DNA of 20,960 bases from an uncultured Solobacterium sp. (GCA_927911475.1 CAKMPP010000073.1:1-20960), one strand, 5' to 3'. Positions 7,541-14,095 are shown, numbered from the stretch's first letter. Translations and numbers: made by a program. Notes: generated by a model from the sequence alone, not told the origin.

Positions 7541-8131
7541 TTACCATTGTTGATAGATATTATATAGTTCCTGTTTTTGGTTTTCGGATAGTTGCTCATC
7601 TTTATGAATGTCATAATCATCTACTAAAGACACATGATAAGCTACCATTTTGCCATTCTTTACTGCAATGACATCTGGAACGAACATGCCTTTTTTACCA
7701 TTGTTATCTTCTTGGAAGCTATCTGAAATATACTTTGAAAGATTTGCGTAGTTCTCTTCTCTTTCTCTTTTTGTTTCTCCCATGCCTTTGTTTGCGTCAA
7801 TATAGTAAATCGAAATATTATTATCTTTTGCGACGGCATTCAAAATAGGTACAGCGCGTTCACACCACGGACAGCCAACCTTTCCGTAGTATAGAATCCC
7901 TGAATAACCTTCTGTAAAAAATTTGATTGAGCTTTCAAATGTGATTTCCTTAAATGCAGGGTTGTTATCGGTCAAAAATGAATATTCTTTTATATCAGAT
8001 TCTTTTTGATCAACATAAACTAGGTTTAATGTCTCTATAGTATTAGAATTTTGACTTTCTGGTGTAGGTTTGCAACCAAATAATAATGTTGATGATAGTA
8101 AAGCATAAAGCAACTTTCTAAAGTTACGCAT
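7541..8131 (-). CDS. Thioredoxin-fold lipoprotein with CPWC motif
   Basis: A 196-residue secreted lipoprotein. The signal peptide ends in the lipobox LFGC (Cys20). A thioredoxin-like domain follows, with GILYYGKVGCPWCERAVPIL holding a CPWC active site at residues 87–90, IYYIDANKG after it, and MFVPDVIAVKNGKMVAYHV with the cis-Pro-type segment that normally faces the redox site. It probably reduces or oxidises disulfides on the outer face of the membrane; the partner is unknown. Two ATGs are possible. I prefer 8131, because the preceding ATG (8143) creates a run of six G that can serve as RBS for the second but has none itself. It converges on the zinc operon and is followed on the same strand by the VanZ-like gene's position upstream, spaced by 42 bp. 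Confidence 0.82.
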   Translation of the reverse strand: MRNFRKLLYALLSSTLLFGCKPTPESQNSNTIETLNLVYVDQKESDIKEYSFLTDNNPAFKEITFESSIKFFTEGYSGILYYGKVGCPWCERAVPILNAVAKDNNISIYYIDANKGMGETKREREENYANLSKYISDSFQEDNNGKKGMFVPDVIAVKNGKMVAYHVSLVDDYDIHKDEQLSENQKQELYNIYQQW

Positions 8132-8173
8132 AATACCCCCCATGATTTAATTATTCAACAGCAATCAGAAATA

Positions 8174-8659
8174 TTAATATAATTTGATATTCACTTTTCT
8201 AAATATGATATATCCAATCATAATTCCAATTGTATTGATTAAAATATCTACAACATCAAAGATTCCTCGATGACTAACGAATTGTAATAATTCAATAGAA
8301 GTTATCAGTAATAAGGATATAAGTAGTACAGAACTAATCTTTAAATGTTTGAGCCAGTATCCGATAGGAATAAATAAGATCAAATTTAATATAGTTTGAG
8401 AAAGATTTGTTGTTTCAAAATTAAAGAGTTCAAGAAGATTTAGGTTAATGTTGTTGTCATGATAGACTCTAAAAAATAGTAATAAAATCATCACAAGAAA
8501 ATAAATTACCCAGAGTAATCGCAATACAAATGTTGGAATACGATGAGATGGATTCAATAATAAATAGCTACTGCCATAAAATATGAGAGTTTGACCAAAC
8601 AAAATCAAAAGATATAAAAGGGGCTCGATTACATATAATCCTTGGAAGTGAGAGTCCAA
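8174..8659 (-). CDS. VanZ-like membrane protein, probable 5' frameshift
   Basis: As read from TTG 8659 this is 161 residues with about five hydrophobic segments and the VanZ-like core: VMILLLFFRVYHD, NLILFIPIGYWLKHL, and SIELLQFVSHRGIFDVVDILINTIGIMIGYI. The pattern NxxLFxPxG … E..Q … R..D..DxxxNTxGxxxGY is diagnostic of the family, whose founder gives low-level teicoplanin resistance by an unknown mechanism. TTG 8659 has no ribosome binding site and stops lie just upstream in frame. A second frame from ATG 8742 encodes a 37-residue hydrophobic leader (ISFLVFYYVTSNFWTL) that runs past 8659 and stops at about 8630. One extra base in the A5 run at 8658–8662 (T5 on the coding strand) would fuse the two into a 189-residue protein with a normal start, so the intact gene is probably 8174–8742. 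Confidence 0.78.
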   Translation of the reverse strand: MDSHFQGLYVIEPLLYLLILFGQTLIFYGSSYLLLNPSHRIPTFVLRLLWVIYFLVMILLLFFRVYHDNNINLNLLELFNFETTNLSQTILNLILFIPIGYWLKHLKISSVLLISLLLITSIELLQFVSHRGIFDVVDILINTIGIMIGYIIFRKVNIKLY

Positions 8660-8822
8660 AAATTACTAGTAACATAATAGAAAACTAGGAAACTAATGAT
8701 ACAAGTCAAAATGATATGTAGTATTCGGGATGATTTTCTCATATTAATACTCTTAACTATTATTATCATATATCAAAATGAAACTGATTTGTGATTTTAA
8801 TATGAAACAGGCGGTTGGCTCG

Positions 8823-8851
8823 TTGCGAGTTTGCGAATTATGTGCTATTGT
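8823..8851 (+). promoter_or_regulatory. Probable rpmG–secE–nusG promoter
   Basis: TTGCGA (8823–8828) and TATTGT (8846–8851) are 17 bp apart, and TG at 8843–8844 gives an extended −10. The site is 29 bp before the rpmG start. An in-frame upstream extension of rpmG to 8778 is therefore rejected. Confidence 0.45.
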
Positions 8852-8879
8852 AATCAAGACTTTGAAGGAGTTTTTCGTA

Positions 8880-9035
8880 ATGGCAAAAGAGGCAAGAAAA
8901 ATTATTCTTGCGTGTGAAGAATGTCTTGCACGCAACTATACAACAAACGGTTCGAAAAACAGCACAAAGAGATTGGAGCTCAAAAAGTTCTGCCCAAAAT
9001 GTGGCAAGATGACGCTCCATAAAGAAACAAAATAG
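8880..9035 (+). CDS. rpmG: 50S ribosomal protein L33
   Basis: A 51-residue ribosomal protein of the large subunit, near the E site. It keeps both zinc-ribbon pairs, CEEC (Cys12, Cys15) and CPKC (Cys38, Cys41), so it is the zinc-binding C+ form. ATG 8880 follows AAGGAG with a normal spacing. It precedes secE and nusG, the standard order. Because L33 C+ forms are often paired with cysteine-free paralogues under zinc limitation, a second copy elsewhere is possible, but none is in this window. Confidence 0.95.
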   Translation: MAKEARKIILACEECLARNYTTNGSKNSTKRLELKKFCPKCGKMTLHKETK

Positions 9036-9050
9036 AAAGTAGGCAAGGCG

Positions 9051-9347
9051 ATGTCTGAAGAGATGAAAGATAAGAAAGCTGCAAAGTCTGAAAAGCAGCA
9101 GGCTAAAGAAGCTAAGAAATTAGCCAAGAAGAATAAACCAGCAAAAGACCACTGGTTTACAATCAGCGGTATTACAAAAGAAGCAAAGCGTGTTCGCTGG
9201 CCACATTGGACTAACCAAGGTAGCGAAGAAGGAACACTACAAAATACTGCTGAAGTATTAGCATTCACAATATTCTTTGCATTATTCTTTGTGTTGTGTG
9301 ATTTAGGTGTTGCATATCTAATGAAAGCATTCGGGATTGGAGCGTAA
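9051..9347 (+). CDS. secE: Preprotein translocase subunit SecE
   Basis: A 98-residue SecE of the single-span type. The core is at the C-terminus: the amphipathic stretch TKEAKRVRWPHW with the conserved Trp-Pro, then one membrane helix (about 68–92, LAFTIFFALFFVLCDLGVAY). SecE clamps SecY in the SecYEG channel. The first ~36 residues are an unusually long Lys/Ala/Glu-rich cytoplasmic extension; typical single-span SecE proteins are around 60–70 residues. Position between rpmG and nusG confirms the identity. Confidence 0.94.
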   Translation: MSEEMKDKKAAKSEKQQAKEAKKLAKKNKPAKDHWFTISGITKEAKRVRWPHWTNQGSEEGTLQNTAEVLAFTIFFALFFVLCDLGVAYLMKAFGIGA

Positions 9348-9353
9348 CAATAT

Positions 9354-9944
9354 ATGACAACAAATGAGAAGGCAGTAATTTCTGCAATTGATGATGAACA
9401 TGAAACTAGATGGTATGTTGTAAATACATACGCTGGTCATGAAAATAGAGTTAAGGAAAATCTTGAGAAGCGTGTTGAAACAATGGGCATTCAAGATTCC
9501 TTATTTCGCATTGTAGTAGCAGAAGAAACAGAGACTGTTATTGGCAAGGATGGAAAACCAAAGGATGTTAAGACAAACGTGTTCCCGGGTTACCTCTTCG
9601 TTGAAATGAAGATGACAGATGAAGCTTGGTACGTTGTACGTAATACTCCAGGTGTTACAGGATTTATCGGTTCCTCTGGTGGTGGTGCAAAGCCATTCCC
9701 AGTTGCACCAGATGAAATGGAAGCTATCTTACGCCGTATTGGTCAAAGTGATAAGAAGATTTCAATTGATTTCGAGATTGGTGATACAGTGAAGATTCTT
9801 GCTGGTCCATTCAGTGGAATGGAAGGAAGAGTTGCGTCATTGAATGATCAGACACAGACAGCTAACGTATTAATTATGTTGTTTGGTCGCGAGACACCAA
9901 CTGATATCAACTATGGTGATTTGGAAAAAGTAGAATTGTTCTAG
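9354..9944 (+). CDS. nusG: Transcription termination/antitermination protein NusG
   Basis: A 196-residue elongation factor that bridges the RNA polymerase clamp and modulates pausing and Rho or ribosome coupling. The NGN domain covers about residues 18–125 (WYVVNTYAGHENRVKENLEKR, VFPGYLFVEM, VVRNTPGVTGFIG). The KOW domain is at about 142–196 with the motif GPFSGMEGRV. The start overlaps no gene and lies 6 bp after secE, with the RBS inside the secE end (GGAG at about 9338). Confidence 0.96.
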   Translation: MTTNEKAVISAIDDEHETRWYVVNTYAGHENRVKENLEKRVETMGIQDSLFRIVVAEETETVIGKDGKPKDVKTNVFPGYLFVEMKMTDEAWYVVRNTPGVTGFIGSSGGGAKPFPVAPDEMEAILRRIGQSDKKISIDFEIGDTVKILAGPFSGMEGRVASLNDQTQTANVLIMLFGRETPTDINYGDLEKVELF

Positions 9945-9953
9945 GAGGTTGAC

Positions 9954-10391
9954 ATGACAGTAGAATTAACAAAAATCCTAACGAGTTATGCGATTTTCGC
10001 GGTAATTTGGTATGTCCTACAGACCTTCGGATATTTAAAAGTATTACGTAAAACACCTGAAAATAAGATCCTTGCATTTATTCCAGTTTTACGTGAACTT
10101 GTGATGTTCAAACTAGTTTGGAAATCTAAGTACGCTGGAATTATCTGGTTTGTATGTGCAATTGGTGGTTTAGCATTATTCTTGGCTGCTGCTAATACAG
10201 GTATACAGATTATTGGATGGCTTGGTTTAGCGATGATAATTGCATCAATCGCAATTCATATCAAGAGATCTGGGAAGCAAACAAAAGCATTCAACATCAG
10301 TGGTGGTATTACAACATTATTAATTTTCGCTAACCCAATCGGAAATATTGTAATCGGTATGGGACAAGCTGAATACAAAGGTGCAAAATAA
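9954..10391 (+). CDS. Small integral membrane protein downstream of nusG (DUF5684-like)
   Basis: A 145-residue protein with four hydrophobic segments (about 8–26, 57–80, 83–100 and 116–135). WYVLQTFGYLKVLRKTPENKILAFIPVLREL resembles small membrane proteins with a conserved aromatic/Pro pattern (the DUF5684 type), but this assignment is tentative. An AGGAGG at the nusG stop serves as RBS, so it is probably the last gene of the rpmG–secE–nusG operon. This slot is normally followed directly by rplK in Firmicutes. No function can be given. Confidence 0.75.
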   Translation: MTVELTKILTSYAIFAVIWYVLQTFGYLKVLRKTPENKILAFIPVLRELVMFKLVWKSKYAGIIWFVCAIGGLALFLAAANTGIQIIGWLGLAMIIASIAIHIKRSGKQTKAFNISGGITTLLIFANPIGNIVIGMGQAEYKGAK

Positions 10392-10492
10392 GAGTGTAGG
10401 CAACTGAAGTGAACCCAATTTCTTGGACACTGTAATTTACAGACATGATAAGGCTTAAGCGAAATCAGTCGTGGGTCAATCATATACAAAAT

Positions 10493-10538
10493 AAGGATAT
10501 CTATGTCATCATAGTTGGTGACTAAGATATCCTTTTTT
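10493..10538 (+). terminator. Terminator after the nusG operon
   Basis: AAGGATATCT (10493–10502) pairs with AGATATCCTT (10525–10534). The inner bases GTCATC pair with GGTGAC after two mismatches, and a run of six T ends at 10538. It stands about 100 bp after the last operon gene. Confidence 0.85.
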
Positions 10539-10665
10539 AGAAAAGATTGAAGTATTGTTTAATTTTATTAATTTAATGTATCAACAATTTGTTTGGTATA
10601 TGTACCATGTTTTTTGTGTTCTCGTTTTTCTGGAATATAGAGATGTCGTTAGGCAATAGAATAGT

Positions 10666-11319
10666 TTGTCGTTAAGGCAGTATAGTGCTCTTCTAGGTTT
10701 GTATATCCATTGGATACCTCGATCAGATAATCAAGTTATGCACCAGCTTTTTCAAAAAAGCAGTTTTTATTGAAGTCTCTATATAGTTCCTTTAATTTCA
10801 TACGCAAGCTTTAAATCAGGACTTATCTCCACAACATGTGTAAAGGTCCCTGTAATTCATCTTCTGATGAAATTTTGAGTTGTATCTTGGCTCGTTATCG
10901 AGGTCGAATGAATCAGTTTCCAATAGCTTATGCCAGGTCTTAAGCAGATAGTAACTAGTACTATCATAAACTCACTGTTTCATGACTTCTACACGTATGC
11001 GTGTAAAGCACTCTGTAAGTTGTTTGATGACATGGAAAGGATCTACTGCTATTTCGTAATGTCTTAGGTACTTTTTACACATATCAATCGTAACGTACTT
11101 TACCTTGTCTCTCTCCGATTGTGGAATTATTTCAAAGTGTTTCGATAGTGTTACTTTCGAATGATTTGGTAGTATCTCGTTTAATATCCTGTGATTGTTG
11201 TCTACGAATACACATAAGTATGAACCACCGTATTTTGCCATGGAAGAAGAAATCTCATCGATACCTAGGTTCTCAGGAAGTGTTAATCTAGGTGCACGGA
11301 TGGAACTATCTGTATACAT
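10666..11319 (-). pseudogene. Decayed ISL3-family transposase relic
   Basis: The minus strand keeps the DDE core of an ISL3-type transposase: NLGIDEISSSMAKYGGSYL, VTIDM, and IAVDPFHVIKQLTECFTR in an open frame at 10972–11319. The catalytic Asp of LGIDE and of VDPFHV are still visible. About seven codons that family members have after VTIDM (the WEPYKDV-like segment) are missing at about 11079. Downstream, matching pieces appear in shifting frames with stops: YYLLKTWHKLLETDS, YNSKFHQKMNYRDLYT, then in another frame ISPDLKLAYEIKELYRDFNK and LEEHYTALTT near 10666–10695. The N-terminal zinc-finger/HTH part and the last catalytic Glu region are gone or unrecognisable. It is a dead element. Confidence 0.75.
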
Positions 11320-11335
11320 CCTTACTCTACAGACA

Positions 11336-11378
11336 AAAAGACAATCCCGTAGAGAATCACTCTTTGGAATTGTCTTTT
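11336..11378. repeat. Long inverted repeat / bidirectional terminator-like hairpin
   Basis: AAAAGACAAT (11336–11345) is the inverse of ATTGTCTTTT (11369–11378), and inside it AGAG (11351–11354) pairs with CTCT (11360–11363). T-rich tracts follow on both strands. It sits at the upstream edge of the transposase relic and could be a terminator that insulated the element, or an element end. Confidence 0.5.
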
Positions 11379-11443
11379 ATCAAATCTATCATCACGGGAT
11401 TTATTGCGTGTTTTTTGAAAACCCCACGCTATTTTAAATTACC

Positions 11444-11519
11444 TTAATTTTTTTCTAACACTCTCATAGGTGACACTATTTTCTTTTGCGTATTCTTTCA
11501 ATTTAATATTCATAATCAT
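11444..11519 (-). pseudogene. 24-codon truncated HTH-like fragment
   Basis: The minus strand reads MIMNIKLKEYAKENSVTYES and then VRKKLR and a stop. KEYAKENxVTYExVR is the kind of N-terminal helix-turn-helix start seen in small DNA-binding proteins of plasmids and integrative elements, which normally continue for many more residues. I recognise the style rather than a specific family. It probably is the stub of a lost mobile-element gene. Confidence 0.35.
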
Positions 11520-11527
11520 CTATTGAG

Positions 11528-11549
11528 TGTACAAAACTTATATTGTACA
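11528..11549. promoter_or_regulatory. Perfect 7-bp inverted repeat upstream of the HTH fragment
   Basis: TGTACAA (11528–11534) and TTGTACA (11543–11549) are separated by 8 bp, 9 bases upstream of the minus-strand ATG at 11519. This is the position and form of an autoregulatory operator for a small HTH protein. Confidence 0.35.
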
Positions 11550-11551
11550 AC

Positions 11552-11574
11552 GGTTGTATTTGTTGGTTGTATTT
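11552..11574. repeat. 10-bp tandem direct repeat
   Basis: GGTTGTATTT occurs at 11552–11561 and again at 11565–11574, separated by 3 bp, just beyond the 3' end of the surface-protein gene. Its role is unknown. Confidence 0.5.
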
Positions 11575-11578
11575 AATT

Positions 11579-12166
11579 TTAGCAACCAGATGCTACCGTT
11601 TCAGTCCATTCTTGCTGGTCTACAACCCATACATTGTCATACTCTGCAGGAACATACTCTGCGCCAACCTGAACTTTTTTGACGGAACAACCTTCACCTT
11701 GACTCTCACATTCAGCTTGGCTGTTATAAACACGACCCGTCTGATTACCCACAAATTTATCTTCATAAATACCACGGATATGTTCAGGCACAACCTCACG
11801 TTGCTCATAATGGCCTACCTCTGGGTGAGTAACTGTTGTATAAGTAGGCACACATGGTGTAGGTGTCGGCTGACTATAAGTGTTTGTTTGAGTATCAGTA
11901 GGAACATCATTCTCAGGAGCAACTGGAGTAGTTGTTTCAGTAGGAGTTGGTGTCGGCTCTTCCTTAGTTTCAGCCTTCTTATCATCAGCCTTTACTTCTT
12001 CCTTCTTATCAGACTTGTCTTCCTTAGTAGTATTGTCATTTTTAGCAGTTTCAGTGGTCTTAGACTGTTCAACTGTCTTAGAGCGGCAAGACTTAACAGC
12101 TAAGATTACTGCACCGATTAATGCCAATAGAAGTAAAACGATAATTAACTTTTTCTTTTTATTCAT
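11579..12166 (-). CDS. Membrane-anchored surface protein with low-complexity stalk, unknown function
   Basis: A 195-residue protein in three parts. Residues 1–28 are a basic N-terminus and one hydrophobic helix (IIVLLLLALIGAVILAVKSC). Residues 29–100 are a Lys/Glu/Thr-rich stalk ending in a PTPTPTETTTP linker, as in wall-spanning regions. Residues 100–195 are a compact domain with HPEVGHYEQREVVPEHIRG, a Cys pair in AECESQGEGC, and EYDNVWVVDQQEWTETV, ending in Cys. Cys105, the pair at about 154 and 160, and the terminal Cys could form two disulfides. The alternating His and WVVDxxxWTE pattern recalls repeats in secreted proteins of related bacteria, but I cannot name a family. It lies on the opposite strand between the nusG and rplK blocks, next to an IS relic, suggesting insertion. 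Confidence 0.75.
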   Translation of the reverse strand: MNKKKKLIIVLLLLALIGAVILAVKSCRSKTVEQSKTTETAKNDNTTKEDKSDKKEEVKADDKKAETKEEPTPTPTETTTPVAPENDVPTDTQTNTYSQPTPTPCVPTYTTVTHPEVGHYEQREVVPEHIRGIYEDKFVGNQTGRVYNSQAECESQGEGCSVKKVQVGAEYVPAEYDNVWVVDQQEWTETVASGC

Positions 12167-12281
12167 AACCCATATATCCCTTGTTAAATTATATTTTACA
12201 TATTATTAATAATAAAACAACTATAGAAACGATAGATTGATTCTTTTTTCACTTGAGGATAGTCTAAATACCATCTTTATC

Positions 12282-12310
12282 TTGACGCAAAACCTATATT
12301 ATCCTATTAT
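12282..12310 (+). promoter_or_regulatory. rplK–rplA promoter
   Basis: TTGACG (12282–12287) and TATTAT (12305–12310) with exactly 17 bp between them, each one base from consensus. It lies about 90 bp before rplK, so the ribosomal genes do not depend on transcription from nusG. Confidence 0.8.
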
Positions 12311-12316
12311 ATAAAG

Positions 12317-12400
12317 GCACTTTTAGTGCACTCATGCGTGGGAGGATAGCAATGTCCGCTGACCACTGCATGTGGATTCTAATATAAGGAGGAAAACCAC
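12317..12400 (+). promoter_or_regulatory. Structured rplK leader, probable autoregulatory (L1-type) site
   Basis: The leader folds into GCAC/GTGC (12317–12320 with 12326–12329), then a bulged stem ATGC+GTGG (12334–12341) with CCAC+T+GCAT (12363–12371) closing a loop that begins GGAGGATAGC. A GTGGGAGG…ACCAC leader in front of rplK recurs in Firmicutes as I recall it, and L1 is known to repress its own operon by binding mRNA in several bacteria. That this stem is the L1 site is inference. AAGGAGG before rplK is the RBS. Confidence 0.5.
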
Positions 12401-12823
12401 ATGGCAAAGAAAATTGCAAAAGTAGCTAAGCTACAATTCCCTGCTGGTGGAGCTAAACCAGGACCAGCTCTAGCATCTGCAGGTATCAACATGCCTAAAT
12501 TCTGTACAGAATTTAACGACAAAACTAAGGACCGTCACGGTGACATCGTTCCTGTAATCATTACAGCTTACGAAGATAAGTCATTTGACTTCGTCATCAA
12601 GACAACTCCAGCTGCTATCTTATTAAAGAAGGCCGCTGGTATTAACAAGGCTTCTGGAACACCAAAGACAGTTAAAGCCGGTAAGATTACAATGGCTCAG
12701 TTAAGAGAAATCGCTGAGTATAAGATGCCTGACCTCAACGCTAATGACGTTGAAGCAGCAATGAACATCATTGCTGGTACAGCACGTAACATGGGTATCG
12801 TAGTAGAAGGCGAGGCTAAGTAA
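12401..12823 (+). CDS. rplK: 50S ribosomal protein L11
   Basis: A 140-residue L11 that binds the GTPase-associated centre of 23S rRNA. The N-terminal domain has the proline-rich KLQFPAGGAKPGPALASAGINMPKFC, and the C-terminal RNA-binding domain has KAAGINKASGTPK and ANDVEAAMNIIAGTARNMGI. Full length for the family. It starts after AAGGAGG and is followed after 2 bp by rplA. It is separated from nusG by about 2.4 kb of acquired DNA. Confidence 0.97.
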   Translation: MAKKIAKVAKLQFPAGGAKPGPALASAGINMPKFCTEFNDKTKDRHGDIVPVIITAYEDKSFDFVIKTTPAAILLKKAAGINKASGTPKTVKAGKITMAQLREIAEYKMPDLNANDVEAAMNIIAGTARNMGIVVEGEAK

Positions 12824-12825
12824 CA

Positions 12826-13503
12826 ATGGCAGGAAAGAAGTACAGAGCAGCGTTAGAACAAGTAGATAGCGCTAAAGTTTATGATTACAAGGAAGCGATT
12901 GCTTTAGCTAAGAAGATCAGCACAACTAAGTTTGATTCTTCATTAGAAGCTAGCTTCGTATTAAACGTTGACCCACGTCAGGCTGAACAGAACATTCGTG
13001 GAGCAATGGTATTACCAAACGGTACAGGTAAGACACAGCGTGTATTAGTAATTACACAGGGTGCTAAGGAAGAAGAAGCTAAGGCAGCAGGTGCTGACTT
13101 CGTTGGTGGCGTTGATATGATTCAACAGATCCAAGGTGGTTGGTTCGACTTTGACATTATCGTAGCTACTCCAGACATGATGGGTCAGTTAGGTAAGTTA
13201 GGTAAGCTATTAGGTCCTAAGGGATTAATGCCAAACCCTAAGACAGGTACAGTAACAATGGACGTTGCTAAGGCAATCGACGAAATCAAGAAGGGTAAGG
13301 TAGAATACCGTGTAGACAAGGATGGAAACATCAATGTATTATTCGGTAAGGTATCTTTCACTGAAGAAGCTCTTGTTGAAAACTTCAAGGCTTTATATGA
13401 CCGTATCTTAAAGGCTAGACCTGTAACAGTTAAGGGTGCATACCTCAAGGGTGTAACAGTATCCACAACTATGGGTCCTGGTATCAAAGTTACAGTTGAA
13501 TAA
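12826..13503 (+). CDS. rplA: 50S ribosomal protein L1
   Basis: A 225-residue L1, the protein of the mobile L1 stalk and often the repressor of its own operon. Recognisable segments are the N-terminal ALEQVDSAKVYDYKEAIALA, NVDPRQAEQNIRGAMVLPNGTGK, the central GKLGKLLGPKGLMPNPKTGT and the C-terminal KGAYLKGVTVSTTMGPG. It lies 2 bp after rplK with the terminator directly behind. In many relatives rplJ and rplL follow; here a single-lesion gene on the other strand follows instead. Confidence 0.97.
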   Translation: MAGKKYRAALEQVDSAKVYDYKEAIALAKKISTTKFDSSLEASFVLNVDPRQAEQNIRGAMVLPNGTGKTQRVLVITQGAKEEEAKAAGADFVGGVDMIQQIQGGWFDFDIIVATPDMMGQLGKLGKLLGPKGLMPNPKTGTVTMDVAKAIDEIKKGKVEYRVDKDGNINVLFGKVSFTEEALVENFKALYDRILKARPVTVKGAYLKGVTVSTTMGPGIKVTVE

Positions 13504-13510
13504 GTAATTT

Positions 13511-13539
13511 AAAAATCTCACAGCGATGTGAGATTTTTT
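13511..13539 (+). terminator. Terminator of the rplK–rplA operon
   Basis: AAAAATCTCACA (13511–13522) pairs with TGTGAGATTTTT (13527–13538) around GCGA, a stable tetraloop, with the T run included. It begins 8 bp after the rplA stop. Confidence 0.92.
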
Positions 13540-13555
13540 ATATGCAATGATTAGA

Positions 13556-14019
13556 TTAGAAGCCTTGTTTAAAGAACTTGCGGAATGCGGATACTTCTTC
13601 GGTAGATTGTGTTACAGATACACAGTACTTTGCGCGCTCACCAATCCCTGGTTCATAAGTGATTGGTTCAAGTTTGAAGGATACCGCAGGACTTTCCGCA
13701 AAGCAGTAGCCCATAGATGTACGTATTGATGAACCATTTTCTTTATTAAAGAATACTGGTTGGTCATATGTAGAAAGAGATGGGTCAACATAGATAACAA
13801 CTACTTCACCAGTCTTGTATCCCACGATAAAGTTGTAATGATGAGTGACTGACGCAATAACAGCACTATGGTAATTTTCGGAATGACAATATACCAGTTG
13901 ATAATCATCACCATTGGAACAGCTTCATTAAAAATTTCGCGCATACGAGCTTTGTTTTTGGCATTATCCTCGTCAGATGCGCCCGTTAGTGCCTTTTTGA
14001 ATAAACCAAGAATGTTCAT
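13556..14019 (-). pseudogene. Frameshifted gene of unknown function (about 154 aa when restored)
   Basis: ATG 14019 has the RBS AAAGGAGAT and a good promoter. Its frame reads MNILGLFKKALTGASDEDNA through NEAVP (residue 35), then turns into unlikely sequence and stops at 13801. At the AA pair 13914–13915 (reading CCAATGG on the coding strand) one added A would shift into a frame open from 13915 to 13556: NGDDYQLVYCHSENYHSAVI, then HHYNFIVGYKTGEVVVIYVD and on to KFFKQGF. The joined product is a small soluble α/β-looking protein, 154 residues, with no signal peptide and no family I recognise. The clean continuation on both sides of one missing base argues for a recent lesion or a sequencing error. 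Confidence 0.75.
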
Positions 14020-14050
14020 AAAAATCTCCTTTACTACTAGTTATAAGGAA

Positions 14051-14079
14051 ATTATAGTGCTGATTCTAATACTCTTCAA
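14051..14079 (-). promoter_or_regulatory. Promoter of the frameshifted 13556–14019 gene
   Basis: On the minus strand, TTGAAG (14079–14074) and a perfect TATAAT (14056–14051) are separated by 17 bp, about 30 bp before the RBS. Confidence 0.65.
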
Positions 14080-14095
14080 CCATAGAACGTCAAAT

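Noticed and set aside
8778..8879. 34-codon N-terminal extension of L33
   Set aside because: It runs through the probable promoter, and the normal 51-residue L33 begins at ATG 8880 after AAGGAG.
11543..12103. Plus-strand 186-codon ORF
   Set aside because: It is the antisense of the surface protein; its Ser/Leu richness mirrors the Lys/Glu/Thr repeats of the minus-strand gene, which has the signal anchor and a better composition.
12201..12214. Perfect 14-bp palindrome TATTATTAATAATA
   Set aside because: It consists only of A and T in an AT-rich intergenic region, so chance is a sufficient explanation.
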